Shown piece after piece: positions 62,540-64,000 of a stretch of DNA of 64,000 bases. The notes under the pieces are model-generated. The model had not been told where the DNA came from. It searched no databases and saw nothing but the letters and a program-made list of their open reading frames with translations. This DNA is from an uncultured Owenweeksia sp. (lineage in GTDB: Bacteria > Bacteroidota > Bacteroidia > Flavobacteriales > Schleiferiaceae), in NCBI GenBank assembly GCA_937146805.1, contig CAKZRR010000021.1, forward strand, positions 62,001-126,000, read 5' to 3'. Both the position numbers and the translations under genes were made by a program. The first letter of the stretch is position 1. Each line of letters begins with the position of its first letter.

Positions 62540-63514
62540 ATGAGTCAACTCAATCAAATAAAAACGCCAATTAAGTCCGAGATGGACGCCTTTGAGCCTA
62601 AGTTTAAAAGCTACATGGCCAGCAATGTGGCGCTATTGGATAGAATTACCTACTACATTATTAAGCGCAAAGGCAAGCAATTGCGCCCGATGTTGGTTTT
62701 TTTAACCGCCAAAATGTTAGGCGAAACCAACGAAAGCACCTACCGAGGAGCCGCGCTTATCGAGCTAATGCATACGGCTACTTTGGTTCATGATGATGTG
62801 GTGGATGACTCCGACCAGCGAAGAGGTTTCTTTTCGATAAATGCCCTTTGGAAAAATAAAGTAGCCGTATTAGTAGGTGACTATCTGCTTTCGCAAGTGC
62901 TGTTATTATCGGTGCAAAACAAAGAATATCAACTATTAGAGATTGTGAGCACAGCCGTGCAAGAGATGAGCGAAGGTGAACTATTGCAAATTGAAAAGGC
63001 TCGTAGATTGGATATTACAGAGGACATTTACTTTGAGATTATTCGCCAAAAAACGGCCTCTCTAATTGCCTCTTGCTGCGGTGTAGGGGCGGCCTCTGTA
63101 AATAGCGATGATGCCACGGTAAAAAAACTTCGCCAGTTTGGTGAATTGCTGGGCATTGCATTTCAAATAAAAGACGACCTTTTTGACTACGAAGAGACCA
63201 GTAAAATTGGAAAACCAACTGGCATTGATATTAAAGAGCAAAAAATGACTTTGCCCCTTATTTATGCCTTACAGCAATGTAGTAAATCTGAAAAGCGATT
63301 TATTATAAACGTGGTAAAGCGCCATAATAGAAACAAAGCCAAGGTTAAAGAGGTTATAAAAATGGTAAGCGATAAAGGTGGTTTAGAGTATGCTAGGCAG
63401 CGAATGGAGGAGTATTACCAAAATGCCTTGAAAATTTTAGCCGAGCTACCCAAAAATGAAGCGAGTGCCTCGTTAGAAAAACTAGCGGCTTACGTAATTT
63501 CGCGCAACAAATAA
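62540..63514 (+). CDS. polyprenyl diphosphate synthase (trans-type)
   Basis: A 324-aa isoprenoid synthase that extends allylic diphosphates, probably giving the quinone side chain. Asp-rich motifs: first VHDDVVDDSDQRRG (DDxxD), second FQIKDDLFDYE (DDxxD). The RPMLVFLTAKMLG region is also typical. Length suggests octaprenyl/heptaprenyl-type chain, but the product length cannot be read by eye. The MscS gene follows. Confidence 0.94.
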   Translation: MSQLNQIKTPIKSEMDAFEPKFKSYMASNVALLDRITYYIIKRKGKQLRPMLVFLTAKMLGETNESTYRGAALIELMHTATLVHDDVVDDSDQRRGFFSINALWKNKVAVLVGDYLLSQVLLLSVQNKEYQLLEIVSTAVQEMSEGELLQIEKARRLDITEDIYFEIIRQKTASLIASCCGVGAASVNSDDATVKKLRQFGELLGIAFQIKDDLFDYEETSKIGKPTGIDIKEQKMTLPLIYALQQCSKSEKRFIINVVKRHNRNKAKVKEVIKMVSDKGGLEYARQRMEEYYQNALKILAELPKNEASASLEKLAAYVISRNK

Positions 63515-63559
63515 AAACAGTTTTTACTTTTAGTTTATATCAAAATCCCACCAATAATT

Positions 63560-64000
63560 ATGGAAAAAATTACCGATTACTTTAAAGACAGTCCCGAGTT
63601 GTTTACCACCTATGCCCTGCCCATCCTTAAGGCCTTACTCGTATTATTTATAGGCTTATGGATTATTAAGCGTGTGGTAAAAATTATTGATAAAAACATG
63701 AAAAAGCGCGAGGTTGATGAATCTCTTCGTCCGTTTTTACGTAGCCTCATTGGTGCTATTCTTAAAGTTTTATTGGTTGTATCCGTAGCCAGTATGGTAG
63801 GCATTGCCATGACCTCTTTTGTAGCCATTATTGGAGCCGCAGGCTTGGCTATTGGGCTGGCTTTACAAGGCAGCCTTAGCAATTTTGCAGGTGGTGTTCT
63901 TATCCTATTATTAAAACCATTTAAAGTGGGTGATTTTATCGAAGCCAGCGGTATTGCTGGTACGGTTCGTGAAATTCAAATTTTCTACACCTACATCACT
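63560..64000 (+). CDS. MscS-family mechanosensitive ion channel, 3' end outside window
   Basis: Starts at ATG 63560 (MEKITDYFKDSPELFTTYALP) and is still open at the window end, which is why the ORF track lacks it; 147 codons are visible. Three membrane helices precede the MscS core: the pore helix AIIGAAGLAIGLALQGSLSNFAGGVLIL, rich in Ala/Gly as in MscS TM3, then FKVGDFIEASGIAGTVREIQIFYTYI, the conserved beta-domain entry. It opens under membrane tension to release solutes during hypo-osmotic shock. Confidence 0.93.
   Translation, partial: MEKITDYFKDSPELFTTYALPILKALLVLFIGLWIIKRVVKIIDKNMKKREVDESLRPFLRSLIGAILKVLLVVSVASMVGIAMTSFVAIIGAAGLAIGLALQGSLSNFAGGVLILLLKPFKVGDFIEASGIAGTVREIQIFYTYIT

Overview
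This window reads as a chromosomal stretch of a Bacteroidota bacterium, most likely a marine-type member of the Flavobacteriales. The evidence is the set of secreted proteins with type IX secretion (T9SS) C-terminal sorting domains, a PorV/PorQ-family protein, a SusC-like TonB-dependent receptor, LytS/LytTR and NtrC-type two-component pairs, a DUF2723 membrane protein, and the Bacteroidota promoter core TAnnTTTG, which lies 0-45 nt upstream of many start codons. The DNA is AT-rich and Shine-Dalgarno sites are not evident. I cannot name the genus.

Layout. 1-3326: end of an rRNA pseudouridine synthase gene, a small unknown protein and an AsmA-like protein. 3388-15652: seven co-directional envelope genes (secreted endonuclease-fold protein, two large secreted proteins, a lipoprotein, a TonB-dependent receptor, a PorV/PorQ-like barrel and an NHL-like lipoprotein). 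A stand-alone type B sorting domain protein, an unknown secreted protein and an S41 peptidase follow. 18054-28012: gamma-carbonic anhydrase, Nfu, desaturase, pgi, a coiled-coil lipoprotein, a four-helix membrane protein, hflX, recJ and an M23 peptidase. 28081-34284: LamG T9SS cargo, DUF3108 protein, two tandem paralogous small membrane proteins, leuS and a small unknown. 34586-39507: propeller sensor kinase, TPR protein and LytTR regulator. 39567-44882: SPFH-like lipoprotein, tRNA-Gln, DUF2723 protein and polysaccharide deacetylase.

44986-45707 is a small decayed accessory patch: a HigB-type toxin pseudogene, an intact HigA-type antitoxin and an IS3-like relic. 45769-51370 holds a T9SS cargo, an O-antigen ligase-like protein and a block of small unknown envelope genes. 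51393-57050 is a reverse-strand series: ABC ATPase, FtsX permease, M61 peptidase and two rhodaneses. Next come a small TonB-C-like protein and, divergent from it, an NtrC-type regulator/kinase pair. The shared intergenic region has two matching 16-bp palindromes and a -24/-12-like promoter. The window ends with rlmN, a PD-(D/E)XK-like orphan, a polyprenyl synthetase and the start of an MscS channel gene.

The signals I would follow up first are: (1) the tandem palindromes plus the sigma-54-like promoter at 57735-57861; (2) the PorV-like/TonB receptor/T9SS cargo cluster at 3388-15652, which may be a dedicated surface export or assembly unit; (3) the deleted toxin beside an intact antitoxin; (4) the tandem 86-aa membrane paralogs; and (5) promoter cores so close to start codons that the transcripts should be leaderless or nearly so. 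All names come from reading motifs and family resemblance by eye; no database search was run.
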